NCBI RefSeq assembly: GCF_030848805.1
Contig: NC_092360.1
Location: forward strand, 13,268,001-13,332,000
Direction: 5' to 3'
DNA from: Temnothorax longispinosus
Taxonomy: Eukaryota > Arthropoda > Insecta > Hymenoptera > Formicidae
Length of the DNA stretch: 64,000 bases
Part shown: in pieces, positions 13,801 to 26,300 of the stretch
How the letters are laid out: each line of letters opens with the position of its first letter
How positions within the stretch are numbered: the stretch's first letter is position 1
Program-made: the position numbers and the translations under genes
Notes under the pieces: generated by a model
What the model saw: the letters and a program-made list of their open reading frames with translations, nothing else
The model's database searches: none
What the model was told of the DNA's origin: nothing

Positions 13801-16800
13801 TATACAATATAGGACATACTGTACATATATTTGAGATGAGAGAACACACGTTTCACACATATCTCACACATAACTTCATATGTAGAATGTTTATTTCAGT
13901 ATCCAATCTGTCTTGAGGATATAATTGAATAAACAAAAAGACACTCATTTGCCTAATAGTGCCACTTGAATACAAGGAGGTACACATTTACAGTCGACAC
14001 CATATATATCTCTATTTTAGGATTAATACAGATTGGGAACTGCGAAAGGGACATTCTCATATACCCATGCTTGATATTTGCTGATATTCACGGGTTGTTA
14101 TTTCCTCCTATTCTGAAATCTGTGGGGGCTTGTGTTGTAAATATCGCTGCTTGCCGTTGTAATTTCTCTGAGAAGATGTCTGATGTTTTGAAAAAGTGTA
14201 AAGTCGTTACTCTATACCTCTTCACAGAGCCTACCCTACTTTCATCATAAATACAAAGCATGTGGTTTATGTTATTTGTGAGAAAGTTTCTTTTCACAGT
14301 TCTTATAAATGCTTTTTTCTTTTTTTTTCCTGTCCCACCACCCACGACCCACCGACTCTACACCGACTTGAACACCACTATCGTGACAATAGAGCGCGAA
14401 TGCACCAGCGACTTAGAGTGCCCCAATGAAAAAGCCTGCATAAATCTACAATGTCTGGACCCGTGCGCGCTACGCGGTGCCTGTGGGATCAATGCTCTGT
14501 GCAGAGTGGTTCTGCACAAGCCGCGTTGCTCGTGCCCGCAGTGCTATATCGGCATGCCCCACACGGCCTGCCATCCAGATTCCAAATGCGACACGCTCAA
14601 TCCCAAACCTACGCCGAGCATCGGTTGTTCCTCCGATTACGACTGTCCGGAGAGTCTCTCCTGCCACTCGCAGACAGGCGAGTGCCGCGACCCGTGTTTG
14701 AGTCCTCGGTATACCTGCGAGGTCAACAAGAGGTGTCAGGTGCGGAATCACAAACCTATGTGCGTTTGCAAATACGGCTTCGTAGTCAACGAAATCGGGG
14801 AATTGACCTGCGCCCCTGACACACTTACCTGCTCGAGAGACTTCGATTGTCCCTCGAACGCCGCGTGCGTCAATGGGAAATGTCAAAATCCCTGTAACGT
14901 GCGAAGCAAAAGACCGTGTCCGGCTGATAAAACCTGCGATGTCCTGGACCACCGTCCCGTGTGCATTTGCACCAAAAACTGCAATCCCTCCCTCTCCATT
15001 TGCCTGCGAGACAGTGGCTGCTCTCCAGACTTGGCGTGCCGTAACTATCGCTGCGTGGACCCATGCAGAAACTCCACCTGTCCGGCTGATGCCCCCTGTT
15101 ACGTGGAGGAGCACAAGCCTATCTGCAAGTTCTGTCCCCCCGGCTTTGTGCCAGATACTAAATACGGATGCATGAAAGGTAAACACAATTTCTCAGAACA
15201 CTATCTGAGTCTTGTCATTTCTCATAGCCGTTATCACATCTTTACATTGCCTGGCCTTACACGAGACATACAATTGCTACTTTTCAGGTTTCCGATCGTA
15301 CAGACAGCAGAATATGCGCAAAACTTGATTACTCTTCACCAACTTGATTTTAATTCTTTTTTTTTTTTTTTTTAATTTATAAAATCGATTTTGTAAAGTT
15401 ATAGTTAGATGTACAGATTTCTTTGTTCTGTTGTCTGGACGCATATTTCAGATTCCAAGTTACAGATACAAATTTCCCATACCCTAAACTTCCACTCTAT
15501 TCTGTCGATCTCCTCACTACTGAAGGATTCTTCCGTTACATCTGTCTCTGTAAAGACCTAATAATGTTTCTTACAATCAGCTTATCTATTATATGCGAGC
15601 ATGCTAACTCTTAATTTGTAGTAATTGAAATAAACTATAAACTTATCTGTAGCCTAGTCTAATCAGAGTCGCTCCCCAATTAGCAGTTTTGCCACTTTAT
15701 CAGATACTATGTTTACGTTATATTGTATCCGCAGCAGTTCTTCATCCAATGCCCAAGCCAGTTTGCGAGTCCGATGATGATTGCAGCGACGCAGAAGCAT
15801 GCGTCGAAAGCTCTTGCGTTGATCCCTGCATCAACGGGTGTCAACTGGCAGTTCAGTGTCGGGTTGAAGCACACAGGCCTATTTGTGGTTGCGATCCTAA
15901 CGACAAACGTTGTTCATCTGGTGGTGCAACGACGTTGCATTCTATAGATTTAGATCACACTTTTGAAACAGTCCACCCTACGTTACAAACATCAGCGAGT
16001 ACTAGCATTCCGCCATTCACACTACCCATTTCTACTACGGAGATGTTAACCGTTATATACACGGAGGAAAGCACGGTTGCTTTAACTGACGTTACCGGAA
16101 ATTTATTGGAAAATATTACTACTGAAACGACAAATGAATCAAACACGACTATTGCACCGACGGAAATTGCTACTGAGTCTCCGGAACGTACGACAACCGT
16201 ATCTTCGATATTAAGTACAACCGAAATTAATATTTTAAATGGTACTTTAATTTCAACGACAAACGTTGATACTTTAGAGAATATAACATCTAGTCCTTTT
16301 ACCACTCCAACGCCTGAAAGTACTGATTTTGAAGTTGAATCTACTTCAACAGAATATACAGCAACAGCAAGTACTGTTACTTCCGAAATCGAACAAACCA
16401 CTATTTCAACTATGTATAGTACAGAAGAGACTGTTACAGAAAGTATGCCTTCTTCGACAATTGGGACAACAAAGAGTGAATTTGACACTACAACCGAAAT
16501 AACTGGAATAATTGTCCTTCAAAATGTCACTGCCACTTCTCCAGTTACATTTAGTTATACTGAGATTACTGGTTTCTGATCAAAGTACTGAAACAACAAC
16601 GATTTCTAAGACAACGGAAGCAAGTAGCCTTATTGAAGTTCCTGAGAATATAACTGCAGTTCCTACCACAGAAGTTCCTAATGTAAGTGATGAAGAAACT
16701 TTCACAGTAGCAACAACTACACCTTTTACTACTACTACACAATATTCTATCACAGAATTAACAGTAAAACCGTTAAAGGAAATCACTGAAACACATATGG

Positions 16801-19800
16801 AAAGTACCACTAACGCAATGACTACTACGACATTTTTTACGCAAACAGATCATACGACGTCATCTCCAGATATCTTGGAACATACCGAAACATCTACAAT
16901 AAATATTGAACGTGATACTGCCAAAGAAATTACACAAGAATGGAGCACTGCCAAAACTGGTTCAGTTGATACAACTGAGCCATATATGAAAGATACTCCT
17001 CCATTTTCTATCATTACATCTGAGTCTCCTATATTTACGACAAATATGATTGATGTCGACAATTCTCACAAAGGCACTGATATTTCTGCAACAGAACAAT
17101 CTTCTATTACCGAGCACATCACATCTCAATTTACCACGGAGGAATACTCGACAGAACAATATACTACTTTGAAACAGTACACTACAACTGAAAAATTTAC
17201 AGGAGAGATTTCTAGTACCGAACATTATAGCACATCGGAACATACTACAGAGGAACATTCCACCACAGAACACCTTAAGACGTCACAACAAACAGAACCA
17301 TATACTACGTTTGCACAATCTACTGAACAGATCTCCACTACGAAGCAATATAGCACGCCTGAATATTCTACAGAAGAATATTCTACCACAGAACAGTTTA
17401 GAACATCACAGCAACCTACAGAACAATATACTACCTCGAAACAAGAGTCTACAGAACGGATCTCGACCACAGAAGAGTATTCCACTACAGGATTCAAGAC
17501 CGAACAACCCACCACATTTGAACAATCTACAACAAAACAGATCTCTACTACAGAACAATACAGCACATTTGAATATCCATCTGAACAGTTTATTACATCT
17601 ACGCAAGCGACACAATATAGTACAACCGAATACTCCACAGAGGAATATTCTACCACAGAGCAACTTGCTACATCCAAAAAATCCACAGAGCAATATTTGA
17701 CCACAGAATATTATACGACGCCTGAAATCACTCAGAATAAAACAGAAATGTTTTGTACCTTACATACAGATTGTACAGAATGTGAAACTTGCATCGATGG
17801 TTTTTGTCGGAATCCATGTAAAACTGACAATCCATGTCCAGAGAATGTCTTATGCGACGTTGCGAATCATCGGCCTGTGTGCTTAGACTCAAGTACCGAG
17901 CAGAGTACGTCTAATTGTAGCGTACTCCCAGGTAAAGATTTCTCTTGTTGGGAGTTCCGTAATTGTGGTGTCATTTTATGTTTACTGTCACCGATGTTCT
18001 CTACAAACTTTCTCCAGTGAGACCATATTATCGTATCCAGATAAAAATTGGAAGCAACCAATTCTGGAGATTTGTAGACACTGCTTGCCGAATCAGTCAT
18101 TTCACGAAATGGCTCTCATCGGTGTAAATTCATGAATGAGAATGCGATCGATACCATAAGGGCGGCCTATAAATCGAACACCTATCTGTCCCATGATCGA
18201 ATCGAAAATTGTCAATAGGCAGTCAGACACTGCTTTCCCAAATGCAGACAAAGGACTGCTGCATTAGCGCTCTACGCATGATGTACATTAACGCTTATGC
18301 ACGATTTTCTCTCTTACAGCTTTTTTGTATCTAACATATGTATAATGAACTGCAATTTCAGTCGTCTGCATTCAGAGAAAATTATCTTTTACACGAATTT
18401 ATTTATTTATATACAGTAATGTTATATTGTCGTTTACAAATATAAAATAAAATTAGAATTATTATAAGTTGTGAAAAAATTAGAACGTCTATGAAAGATA
18501 ATTTTGCTCAAAGTAGACGTGTCAATGTTTTTTTTTAGCTGCTATATTTACTTGACACATGTAACACAAATATCACTATGTCTTAAAGGAAAAAGTACAT
18601 TGTCTTTGTGTATTCATGTTTATGTATTGCACTGACAACACCCATGTGATAAATCTAAGTAAATGTGCATTGTTTCATAGCTGCCGTTTTTGATAGAACA
18701 TATCAAGATGGCAGTTAAAACTGAGGTCAAATAGATTTTTTGTTGGGACATGTACATTAACATTTCATGACGTTTTCGTCGTTTATTAATTCCTGCATCT
18801 AATGTACATTTGTTTCGTTAGACGTGAAATGTACAACGCACAACGACTGTCCCATCCAATTGGCCTGCGTAAATCATCAGTGCGTGAATCCTTGTGCTTT
18901 GGGTAATCCGTGCGACTTCGTCGAAGCTTGCCATGTTCAATATCATAGGCCGGTCTGCGTCAAAGGTACGTTTGTAATTAAATTGAGCAGCATTTTGCAT
19001 ATCCGCTATAAAAAAATACTTATTTTATACGATTCTTTCAGTGGAGACTAATGAGGCGGAATGTCCTTACTGCCCACCTGGTATGCTGTGCGACTCATCG
19101 ACAAACACTTGCATCAAAGGTTCGTATTACCGCCAGCAGTGTGCTTGGTTTCATTTGATTTTATTTTCAGTCTTCTTTTATAGCCGTCGAGAGATTTGTA
19201 AATATGTATGTACTGTACATATATCTCACGTACATATTTCGCAAATTATATGTAAGACCTTCTTCACAAAGCACAAAATGTTCATTCTCGTTATAACTGT
19301 CGTGCATGATCACGAAGAATGATCTCCTTGAGATATTCGTCATATTCTTTCTGAATACGTCTCTCTTGTATCGGAGAATGTTTTTCTCTCGATTCATAAT
19401 TCGCATACTTTTTCGCACATAAAGATCAAGAGAATCACATTGCTATGCAAAAAAAAAAACTCCCTTTATCTCAACTCTTATACTTGTGCACACTTCCTGG
19501 GGTTACATGGGCTTTCCCACTCTTTCTCTAGCGGGTTGCACTAGCGACAGGGATTGCCCCCTGACAGAAGCGTGCATTGGGCACACTTGCCAGGAACCGT
19601 GCCTAGTTCGAAATCCTTGTGCGGAACACGCTATTTGTATTAATACGAACCACGGAGCGGACTGCAGTTGTGAAGAAGGCTATCACGGAAATGGATTCTC
19701 CTATTGCGATTTACGTAAGTTTCACAATGAGATGTGAAATCAATATTACTACTTGAAATAGCGGGCAATAAAATTACACGATATAAATCGATAATATTTT

Positions 19801-20270
19801 CTTAAATATTTAGAACACTTGATACGAAAATCTAATGCAAATTATTAATAAATGTATATAAAAATGTAAATTAACATATCCTATGATTTCAGTGGAAGAA
19901 ACGAAGAATATTTGCCAATACAACGAAGACTGTCCTCCGCACAAATATTGCGATCGACTCAACAGGCAGTGCATTAATCCTTGCGTCGAATTTGATTGCG
20001 GAGATAATGCAAAGTGCGTCTCCAGTAATCACCAAGCGCAGTGTACGTGCCTTCCAGGTTATCAAGGAAATCCTCACATTGGCTGTCAAGAGATAGTATC
20101 GACTGTCGATCCTTGCGTTCCAAATCCGTGCGGTTTGAACGCTTTATGCGAAAATGACAATGGGAATCCTGTCTGTTTCTGTCCAAAAGGTCTAACCGGA
20201 AGTCCATTCGAACAGTGCAGTACGTATACATTTTTTATGAAATATAATTGTGACGACCGTCTATATTTAA

Positions 20271-20330
<60 letters not shown>

Positions 20331-23300
20331 TTTTTATATCTTTTATAATTATAACAAATTATTTATTCTTGTAATGTATCCAGTTCCCGAAGGTGACCAG
20401 TGCGAAGGTAATCCCTGCGGCGCCAACTCAGGATGCCGGGTGGTGAATGGACAAGTGAGGTGCTTCTGTTTGCCAGGATACGAGGGTGATCCGCCGCATT
20501 TCCCCTGTACACTTCCTACTACCTCCTGCGATCCTTCTCCTTGCGGTCCCAATACTCGCTGTTCCGTGTTGGACAATGGCTTCGCGAAATGTACCTGTCT
20601 ACCTGGCTACATCGAAAGCCCGAACACTATTAGAGGATGCGTGCCAAAAGCTGACCAGTGCGAATTTAATCCTTGCGGTTTTGGGGCGAGATGCAATAGC
20701 ACGAGGGTACCGCCTTGTTACTGTCCAGATCTCATGATTGGAAACCCATACAAGAGTTGTGGAGGTAATTATTGCCAATAATTGAATAGTACAAAATGAA
20801 AAAAGTTTATTTCCAAATATTAAAATTATCAAAAATTACATTTTGTAATTATAATTTTTTAACTAAACCAATTATTTAGTCTGTGTGTATAAATTCCTAA
20901 AAACTTTATTGAGCTATTTTAATTTAAAAAAAATTTTAATGTTTTATTATTTGTATTATCTTGTTTATAAATTTTTAATGTATATATAATATTAAGTTCA
21001 AAAGGTTTTTGCGGTCTTTACAATTAATATCTTAAATAACATAACTATAATAAAGCATTTTAAACAATTTTAAATACTCAACAATAAAACGTTTTACTAT
21101 TATTGCAGCACGACCAGCGGAACCATATGATCCTTGTCTATTATCACCCTGTGGCAAAAACGCTATTTGCACGACGATCGATGGCATAGCCAAATGCACA
21201 TGTATACCGCCATTTATCGGCAATCCCTATATAGATGGTTGCGAGGCCGAATGCATCATTAATCGGGATTGCGAAAGTCATTTGGCTTGTTTCAATCAAC
21301 ATTGCAGAGACCCATGTCCAGGCGTGTGCGGCGCTAATGCGCATTGCGAAGTCGTCGATCATCTTCCGATGTGTTCTTGCTTGCCAGGATATACCGGAGA
21401 TCCGTTCAGAGCCTGCAAAGTAGAGAGACCTCGTATGTGGACATATTTTAGTTTATTACTTTTTATATGATTTGTTTCATTTGTTATACACAATACTGCA
21501 CTAATTTAGATAGAACATTTTTTCTTAAATTTAAAATGTCTAACGTAATAAATTGTCAGTTTGTATAATTTTTCAAAATTTTTATGTGTCTGCTTTTTTT
21601 ATAAAATATTTTATTATAATTTAAAATCCCTATATATGTGATAATATATAGTTGAATGATAGATTTAAATTAACTGTAATAGCAATATTAATGTAACGAA
21701 AAGTCTAATTTGGTTTTATTTTTTGTAGTAGTGCCAGATCAGAATCCGTGCATGCCATCACCATGCGGTCCACACAGTATCTGCCGTGTAATGAACGATC
21801 GTGCAGTTTGCTCATGTAGCCCGGGTTATCAAGGCACTCCGCCGCATTGCCGTCCGGAGTGTCTCGTCAGCACGGAATGTCCGGCTCATCTGGCTTGCAT
21901 TAATCAAAAGTGTAATGATCCTTGCCCAGAATTGTGTGGTTTGAACGCTGATTGCCAGGTCATCAATCACAACCCGATCTGCAGTTGTCCTCGTCAATAC
22001 GTCGGTGATCCATTCACTCATTGTGCTAAGGAAGGTAATACATTATGTTAGCGCACTTCAGTTAAAAGGGGATCCCTGTTAAACAAAGAATGTACCTTTC
22101 GAGTTTGTTCTAATTATGAGAAAGTATTGCTAATGACGTAGGAAGTAAGATAGTAATTAAAACTAGTTAGACAGTTAATTTTCCGACGCAAAGCTCTCTA
22201 ACGAGAAGATTTATGTCGCAATGAGAAATGTAATAAAATTGAAGGTACTCATTAAAATTTAATTTTTCGGAAATTAAATAAGTAATGTACTCATTGCCAA
22301 GCTAAGGTGAGAAGATTTTTCGAAAAGATATATAATAATTAATATTATATATTGTTTTTCGAATATATAATATAAAGTGGTAAATAATATTATTTAATCC
22401 AACTTTTTAGAACCTTTACCGCCAACAACGAATCCTTGTTTGCCATCGCCTTGCGGACCTAACGCTGATTGTCGCGTCCAAGAGGATCATCCGATATGCA
22501 CGTGTATTAGTGGGATGTTCGGGGCACCGCCGAATTGTAGGCCAGAGTGTGTGATCGATCAGGACTGCATTAGCTCCTTAGCTTGTATTCAAAAGAAATG
22601 CTTGGATCCATGCGTGGGATCATGCGGTTTTAACACGAATTGTACGGTGCTGAATCATCGACCTATATGTCATTGTTACGAAGGCTATGAAGGAGATCCT
22701 TTCTCAGGCTGCGCTAAAGGTAAGATTTTAACAATATAATCTTAAGGCTCCTGGATGGTCACCGCGGATTCTTACTATCGAGGCGAGGAAAACACCCAAT
22801 TTTGTTGTGCATGCCATTTTCAAATAAAAAGACATTTCAATAAAACATCACTATAGATCGTTTCAGAACACTTCCGAAATTGGCCGAAAACTACCCTTTT
22901 CCCTCGACAATAAACAAACAGCCATAAAACGAAGCCTAAACATACGGGAAAAACAGCCGTTTAACGACTATCGAAAGGAGGCGAAAACGTTCCTTCCGCA
23001 TGCAAATCTTACTTTTCGGCCAATTTTACGACTTTCATATATACGTTAAACGTTAGAGCACAAGCACAGAGTGAATAATAAAGAATAGCACGCACAACAA
23101 AATAGGTTGTCAACATCACGGTCGTGATAAGTTGACATATTATTGCATATTCCGGATAAACACACCGGATTTTTGCCCTATAGCTGTCTTCCCAGCACAA
23201 TTGCCGTGCGATCCTTCACCGTGTGGTACAAACGCCGTATGTAAAGAGCGTAATGGCGCGGGATCTTGCACTTGTCTGCCCGATTACACTGGTGATCCCT

Positions 23301-26300
23301 ACGAGGGCTGCAGACCGGAATGTGTTCAGAATTCGGATTGCGCTCACACGAAGGCTTGCATTAATAACAAATGCAAAGACCCGTGCGTGGGAGCGTGCGG
23401 AATTAACGCGCAATGTCAAGTCTATAATCATCAGCCATCCTGTAGTTGCCTCTCCGGTTACACCGGAGACCCACTTACGTCTTGCCACATACCGATAAGT
23501 ACGTCGGTGATATTTTTCTGACCTTTCTGACATAGCTATAAAATCAGAAGGAGCTTAAACGATTTATAACGTGATCTATTTCTCATAGCGCCTTCAGTAC
23601 CAGGTGATACGTGCCAACCATCTCCCTGTGGACCGTACAGCAACTGCCGCGTTATTGATAATCACGCAGTTTGCTCCTGTCAACCTAATTACATTGGCAG
23701 CCCACCGTCGTGCCGACCGGAATGCGTAGTCAGCACGGATTGTAGCGCGAACACAGCGTGTATCAACCAGAGGTGCAAGGATCCATGTCTAGGCACGTGC
23801 GGTGTAAATGCAGACTGCCGGGTGATCAATCATAATCCAGTATGCATCTGTGCGATTGGCTATAGCGGAGATTCGTTCTTCGGTTGCGTTAAGGAAGGTA
23901 AGTTTCAAAATTCTTTTAATTACATCGTCTTGAAACTTTTATCTTCAATTTTATATACACTTTCAAATGTTCTCTCATTATTTGAGTCACTTGAATTACA
24001 AATCAATACAAATAAGAATTGAATACGTTTACGCGGTAGTTTATGTACCAAACACATACACTGCCCTAATGTATTAATGCGTAATTATAGAAGTAACACC
24101 AATACCGAGACCAAGCGGCAATCCTTGCGTCCCTTCGCCATGCGGACCGAATTCCCAATGTCGGGTGATTGACGGTTTTCCGGCGTGCTCATGTTTACCG
24201 AATTACGTTGGCCGCGCACCAAATTGCCGACCGGAGTGTGTCATAAACGAAGGATGTCCCGGAAATTTGGCATGTCAAAACGAACAGTGCGTGGATCCGT
24301 GCCCAGGCTCTTGCGGCGTGAATACGTATTGCAATGTCGTAAAACACAATCCTGTCTGCATCTGTAACGAGGGCTACACGGGCGATCCGTTCACGGAATG
24401 TATACCCATCGTAGAAGGTATGTGTTTCTTTGCAAAGAGCTTGCGAAGTGTTAAAGTGTTAAAAAATATATGGTTATTCTTATTAGCTATTTATTTCCTA
24501 ATAGTTATTACCTAATTATATATTAATTAATTGTTTTCAGTGCCTATTACGACGGAGCAACCACGCACACCGTGCAATCCGTCGCCGTGCGGCGCCAACG
24601 CAGTGTGCAACGAACGAAACGGCGTTGGATCCTGCACGTGCCTACCGCAGTACTTCGGTGATCCGTACATCGCTTGCAGACCCGAATGCGTGACTAACGC
24701 CGACTGCGATCGCAGCAAGGCCTGCCTGAACAACAAATGTGTCAATCCGTGCCCCGGCACTTGCGGCCAAGACGCTACTTGCCGTGTGGTCAATCATGCC
24801 CCGATGTGCTCCTGCCTACCTGGTTATACTGGCGATCCGGTGAACGGTTGTACCATCATCGATGTTGTGACGCCGTTGCCCGTGCCGCTCAATCCTTGCG
24901 ATCCATCGCCGTGCGGACCCAACAGCAACTGTCGAACACACGACGGACACGCGGTGTGCCTCTGTCAACCGGGATTCTCCGGAGTTCCACCGACCTGCCG
25001 ACCGGGTTGCATTGTCAGTTCTGAGTGTCCGCAGAACAGGGCATGCATTAATAACAAGTGCGCGGATCCGTGTCCAGGTTCTTGCGGACAAAACACGAAT
25101 TGCCTTACGGTGAACCATAATCCCATCTGCAGCTGCGCTAGCGGCTACTCCGGCGATCCTTTCGTGCATTGCACCAGAATTAGCACCACGTCGCCGTTGC
25201 CAAAAGGGGAAGGAGACCCTTGCCTGCCGAATCCATGTGGACCGAACTCGCAGTGCAGAGTTATAGGCTCGCATCCGGCATGTTCCTGCTTGCAGAACTA
25301 CATTGGCCGTCCACCGAACTGCAGGCCGGAGTGCACCGACAACTCGGAATGTTTGAATAGCGCAGCGTGCATCAATCAGAGATGCAAGAATCCCTGTCCT
25401 GGTGCTTGCGGTGAAATCGCCAGGTGCACAGTGCAGAATCACGTTCCGATTTGCACCTGTCCGGAAGGATACGAGGGCGATCCTACTGTGCGCTGCGTCC
25501 TGGCATCTCCGCCAGGTGAGTAGAAAATTCGAATATCCATTGAATTAGATTGTCGAAGATGATATTTGAAAACACACTGTGCTCTGTGTAAATATTACAA
25601 ATTTTTGTTTCGTATGTTTTTGTAGCGACAGACAGAACTGTGTCAAATCCATGCTCGCCAAATCCTTGCGGTCCCAATGCGCAATGTCGCGAAAGAAACG
25701 GAGCTGGCGCCTGCGGTTGTCCGCCTGACCTAATAGGCGATCCGTACGATATCATCAAGGGATGCCACAGGGAATGCGAAACGAACAATGACTGCGCGCC
25801 GCAGCTGGCGTGTGTTGGTTTCAAATGCATAGATCCATGTCCAAATACGTGTGGAACGTTGTCTATCTGTAACGTACAAGCGCACGTTCCTGTCTGTCTG
25901 TGTCCACCGAGATATACTGGAGATCCATATTTTGCTTGTGAAATTGAGGAGATGATAAGTAAGTTGTTTTTGGTGGTGAAATATTAATGGTAGATTGATT
26001 TAATAAAAAATAAATATTATTAGTTGCATTAATAAAGTGAAAACAATGTTAATAATGTTATTAGTATTGTTTTAACTATATTAATTGTATTAATTGTAAA
26101 AATAAATGTGTATTAATTGTATTAATTTAATATTGTCAATATGAATACGTTATTATTAATGCAAATAAACTGCTATAATGATAGCTATTGAAAAACTGCT
26201 CTTTAGATAAATATCTTTTTAAAATAATTATTATATAAAACTAAAAATTCTATTAAAAATGTAATGTTATTTTCTTCAGAAACATTGGAACCGTGCTCTC

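Larger units (their letters stand above)
22720..23195 (+). other. intron of atypical composition with inverted and direct repeats
   Basis: Unlike its neighbours it is not AT-dominated. It contains a 14-bp perfect inverted repeat, a 13-bp-stem hairpin and an imperfect direct repeat (actatcga..gaggcga..aaaac) at about 22774 and 22967. Probably a decayed mobile insertion. Confidence 0.5.

Noticed and set aside
14470..15186. Minus-strand open frame of 238 codons opposite exon 28, and similar long antisense frames at 24816-25442, 63346-63996, 15955-16488 and 17225-17704.
   Set aside because: They mirror conserved Cys-rich or Thr-rich exons on the plus strand and have no family signature of their own. 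Antisense frames of such repetitive codons are often open by composition.
15440..15610. A hidden exon in the intron before the mucin exon (tatttcag followed by an open phase-1 frame).
   Set aside because: The following donor candidate is in the wrong phase and the translation has no cysteines or module features.
20220..20383. The (TA)26 tract as a regulatory element or rearrangement site.
   Set aside because: A plain microsatellite in an intron; nothing in the sequence supports more.
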